Origin: Vallicoccus soli
GTDB lineage: Bacteria > Actinomycetota > Actinomycetes > Motilibacterales > Motilibacteraceae
Reading direction: 5' to 3'
DNA: 64,000 bases
Assembly (NCBI RefSeq): GCF_003594885.1
Contig: NZ_QZEZ01000002.1
Span: 558,001-622,000 of the forward strand
Shown here: piece after piece, positions 61,781 through 64,000 of the stretch
Numbering within the stretch: position 1 is the first letter of the stretch
Layout of the letters: every line of letters starts with the position of its first letter
Made by a program: the position numbers and the translations under genes
The notes under the pieces: model-generated
Seen by the model: only the letters and a program-made list of their open reading frames with translations
Database searches by the model: none
What the model was told of the DNA's origin: nothing

Positions 61781-63424
61781 TCAGCCGCCGGTGACGACGA
61801 CGCTGTGCCAGCCCGTCGACCCGGACGGGAACGGGGTGGCGCGCTCCTCCACCTGCACGACGCCGTCCGCGTCCGTGGCCCGGACCTGCAGGGTGTGGCT
61901 GCCGCCGCCCTCGACGGCCCAGGGCCACACCCACTGGCGCCACGTGTCGTCCCCGGCGGACGCGCCGAGGCGGGCCTCCTGCCACGGGCCCCCGTCGACC
62001 CGCACCTCGACCCGCGCGATGCCGCGGGTCTGCGCCCACGCCACCCCCGCGACGGGCACGGTGGTGCCGGGCTCGACCCGGGCGAAGGCCTTCGGGGTGT
62101 CGATCCGGGACGACACCTTGATCGGCGCCTCCTCGGCCCACCCCCGGTCGACCCAGTACGCGTCGTACGCGTCGAACGTCGTCAGCTCCAGGTCGACGAG
62201 CCACTTGCAGGCCGAGACGTAGCCGTACAGCCCCGGCACGACCATGCGCACGGGGAAGCCGTGCTGCGCCGGCAGCGGCTCACCGTTCATCCCCACGGCC
62301 AGCAGGGCGTCGCGCCCGTCCATGACGGCGGACACCGGCGTGCCGATGGTCATCCCGTCGACGGAGCGCGCGACGAGCTGCGTGGCCCCCGAGCGCACGC
62401 CCGCCTCGGCGAGCAGGTCCGCGAGGGGGGCGCCGAGCCAGCGGGCGCTGCCGACGAGCGGGCCGCCGACCTCGTTCGACACGCAGGTCAGGGTGATGTC
62501 GCGCTCGAGGAGCGGGCGGGCGAGCAGCTCGGCGAAGTCCAGGCGCAGCTCGCGCTCGACCATGCCGTGCACCCGCAGCGACCAGTCCTCGGCCCGCACC
62601 TGCGGCACGACGAGCGCGGTGTCGACGCGGTAGAAGGACCGGTTCGGCGTGACGAAGGGCGCCACGCCGTCCGCGGCGACCTCGACGCCCGCCGGCAGCG
62701 GTGGTGCCGGGCTCGCGGGGCGCGGCAGCCGTACGGCCGCGCGGGAGGCGGCGGCGTCCGAGCGGCGCAGCAGCACCCGGCCGAGCCCGCCGGCCGCCAC
62801 CGCGACGACGCCGGACCAGAGGCCCGCGAGCAGCAGGCCCCGCCGGTCGAGCCCGCCCCGGCGGTCGCCGGCGGCGAGGCGCTCGCGCACCCGTCGCGCC
62901 CCGGGCACCGCCCGCCGCGCCCCGCTGCGGTCCACCGGCCGACCGGGCACGGCGGACACCAGCAGCACGTGCAGGGCGGCGGCGCCCGCGAGGGCGCCGG
63001 CGAGCGAGGGCAGCGCGTCGAGCGGCTGCGCCTGCGGGCGGCTGAGCGCCGCCGCCGCGCCGACCGCGCCCAGGAGGGCCACGCCCGCGTACCCGACCCG
63101 CAGCCGCCGCACGGCGACCGCGCCCAGCGCGGCGGCGACGAGCACGAGGACGACGAGGATGCCGCCGACGAGCACGGCCTTGTCGTCCTCGCCGAACCGG
63201 CGGATCGCGTACTCCTTGAGCCAGCGCGGCGTCCGGTCCACGAACGCCCCGCCGACGACCACGACGGGCGACGCGGTGCGCCCGACGAGCGCGGCGGCCA
63301 GCTCGGCGACCCCGAGCGTGACGGCCGCGGCGAGCACCCCGCACAGCGCCCCCGCCGCGCGCACGCCCCGAGCGCTGCTCGCGGGCTGCTGCGGTGCCGG
63401 ACGGGCCTGCTGGTCGGTGCTCAC
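61781..63424 (-). CDS. Membrane-anchored molybdopterin-dependent oxidoreductase (sulfite oxidase family)
   Basis: A 547-residue protein. Five or so N-terminal TM segments (about 20-220) are followed by an extracytoplasmic sulfite-oxidase-type domain. The Mo-binding Cys lies in [17 protein letters not shown], and [32 protein letters not shown] is present. A Mo-co dimerisation domain is at the C-terminus ([46 protein letters not shown]). The substrate is unknown. The GTG at 63424 opens the operon with the fasciclin lipoprotein. Confidence 0.92.
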   Translation of the reverse strand: MSTDQQARPAPQQPASSARGVRAAGALCGVLAAAVTLGVAELAAALVGRTASPVVVVGGAFVDRTPRWLKEYAIRRFGEDDKAVLVGGILVVLVLVAAALGAVAVRRLRVGYAGVALLGAVGAAAALSRPQAQPLDALPSLAGALAGAAALHVLLVSAVPGRPVDRSGARRAVPGARRVRERLAAGDRRGGLDRRGLLLAGLWSGVVAVAAGGLGRVLLRRSDAAASRAAVRLPRPASPAPPLPAGVEVAADGVAPFVTPNRSFYRVDTALVVPQVRAEDWSLRVHGMVERELRLDFAELLARPLLERDITLTCVSNEVGGPLVGSARWLGAPLADLLAEAGVRSGATQLVARSVDGMTIGTPVSAVMDGRDALLAVGMNGEPLPAQHGFPVRMVVPGLYGYVSACKWLVDLELTTFDAYDAYWVDRGWAEEAPIKVSSRIDTPKAFARVEPGTTVPVAGVAWAQTRGIARVEVRVDGGPWQEARLGASAGDDTWRQWVWPWAVEGGGSHTLQVRATDADGVVQVEERATPFPSGSTGWHSVVVTGG

Positions 63425-63483
63425 GCCCCTGGTTCGCCGCCACCGCCCCCCGCGGACGGGTGGCGTCCGCCACTGCGCCTCCG

Positions 63484-63548
63484 GGGGATCCGCAGAAGGC
63501 GCCCTCCTCGCGCCTCTAGCGCGAGAAGGGCGCCTTCTGCGGATCCCC
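63484..63548. terminator. 65-bp palindrome: rdgB terminator or REP-like element
   Basis: Arms 63484-63513 and 63519-63548 are 30 bases each with a single mismatch and a 5-base loop; the outer part reads GGGGATCCGCAGAAGGCGCC. It begins 10 bases after the rdgB stop on the minus strand. Its length exceeds a normal terminator, so it may be a repeat element. Confidence 0.65.
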
Positions 63549-63557
63549 AGGGCCCGC

Positions 63558-64000
63558 TCAGCCCGCCAGCACCGCCGCGACGTGCGGCGCGAGCCCGCGG
63601 AACGCGCGCCCGCGGTGGCTCATCGCGTCCTTCTCCGCCGGGTCGAGCTCGGCGGTGGTGCGCACCTCGCCCTCGGGGACGAACGCCGGGTCGTAGCCGA
63701 AGCCGCCGGCCCCGCGCCCCTCCCGGGCGAGGGTGCCGCGCAGCACGCCCTCCACGACGCGCTCCTCGCCCGCCGGCGTGACGAGCGCGGCCGCGCAGAC
63801 GAAGGCCGCGCCCCGGCGCTCGTCCGGCACGTCGGCCGTCTGGGCGAGCAGCAGCGCGAGGTTGGCCGCGTCGTCGCCGTGCCGCCCCGCCCAGCGGGCG
63901 GAGAAGATGCCGGGCATGCCGTTGAGCGCGTCGACGGCGATGCCGGAGTCGTCGGCGACGGCCGGCAGCCCGGTGGCCCCGACGAGGGCGCGGGCCTTGA
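63558..64000 (-). CDS. rdgB: Non-canonical purine NTP pyrophosphatase RdgB/HAM1 (5' end beyond window)
   Basis: Partial: the coding frame runs to the window edge at 64000, so about 50 N-terminal residues are missing. The visible part has the family signatures LPAVADDSGIAVDALNGMPGIFSARWAG, GAAFVCAAALVTP, EGRGAGGFGYDPAFVPEG and AELDPAEKDAMSHRGRAF. It hydrolyses ITP, dITP and XTP to keep them out of nucleic acid. Confidence 0.93.
   Translation of the reverse strand, partial: KARALVGATGLPAVADDSGIAVDALNGMPGIFSARWAGRHGDDAANLALLLAQTADVPDERRGAAFVCAAALVTPAGEERVVEGVLRGTLAREGRGAGGFGYDPAFVPEGEVRTTAELDPAEKDAMSHRGRAFRGLAPHVAAVLAG

Overview
The window is a very GC-rich stretch of an actinobacterial chromosome (order of 75% GC by eye). 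GTG starts are common. Many genes begin 6-7 bases after a TAnnnT -10 box and so look leaderless. Neighbours often overlap by 4 bases (ATGA or GTGA). Family evidence agrees: a relative of the mycothiol-linked nitroreductase Rv2466c, a DUF3618/GroES-like/Bcp neighbourhood, an LTSRR-type leader peptide and a DUF5130 protein. Two flagellar (sigma-28)-type promoters suggest a motile actinomycete. I cannot name the genus. I see no rRNA, prophage, insertion sequence, CRISPR array or plasmid gene.

Layout. 1-3.4 kb: WYL regulator, a DUF1772-like/NmrA-like pair and its divergent AraC-type regulator. 3.4-9.7 kb: GAF-GAF-PP2C-HATPase phosphatase, trmB, a thioredoxin-fold protein, and divergent pepN. 9.7-18.2 kb, all minus: HAD phosphatase, a DUF427 protein, MFS exporter, DUF5130, a small secreted membrane protein, malQ, amidase, HNH nuclease. 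18.3-30 kb: S9 oligopeptidase, MscS channel, two GGDEF/EAL proteins, a subtilase with a tryptophan-pentad tail, and an SDR-DUF2867 protein. 30-35 kb: DUF1501/DUF1800 pair, then a truncated haemoglobin coupled to a GH13 glucosidase. 35-39.8 kb: a cluster of palindromic repeats, thioesterase, DAACS symporter behind a Cys-codon leader peptide, ettA, a divergent ssb, tRNA-Arg.

39.8-46.4 kb: chromate operon (split chrB plus chrA) with a tandem palindromic operator, a nitrilase-fold protein lacking its catalytic Cys, aldose epimerase, CPA1 antiporter and orn fired by back-to-back promoters, tRNA-His. 46.6-54 kb: GlcD-GlcF-type flavin/Fe-S dehydrogenase, hydrolase and oxidoreductase, GlgC-like enzyme, second CPA1 antiporter. 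54-64 kb: two tiny proteins, tRNA-Lys, GroES-like/P450 coupled pair, second DUF427 protein, DUF3618, CbiM-CbiQ-CbiO nickel/cobalt ECF transporter with a candidate Nur box, bcp, tRNA-Leu, fasciclin lipoprotein with a membrane molybdopterin oxidoreductase, and partial rdgB at the edge.

Most genes are housekeeping or core accessory. The most interesting points are regulatory or structural: sigma-28-like promoters on both cyclic-di-GMP genes, the strict 5-residue Trp repeat of the subtilase, the Cys-leader/symporter unit, the ChrB operator, and the pseudo-nitrilase. No intergenic stretch exceeds about 300 bases.
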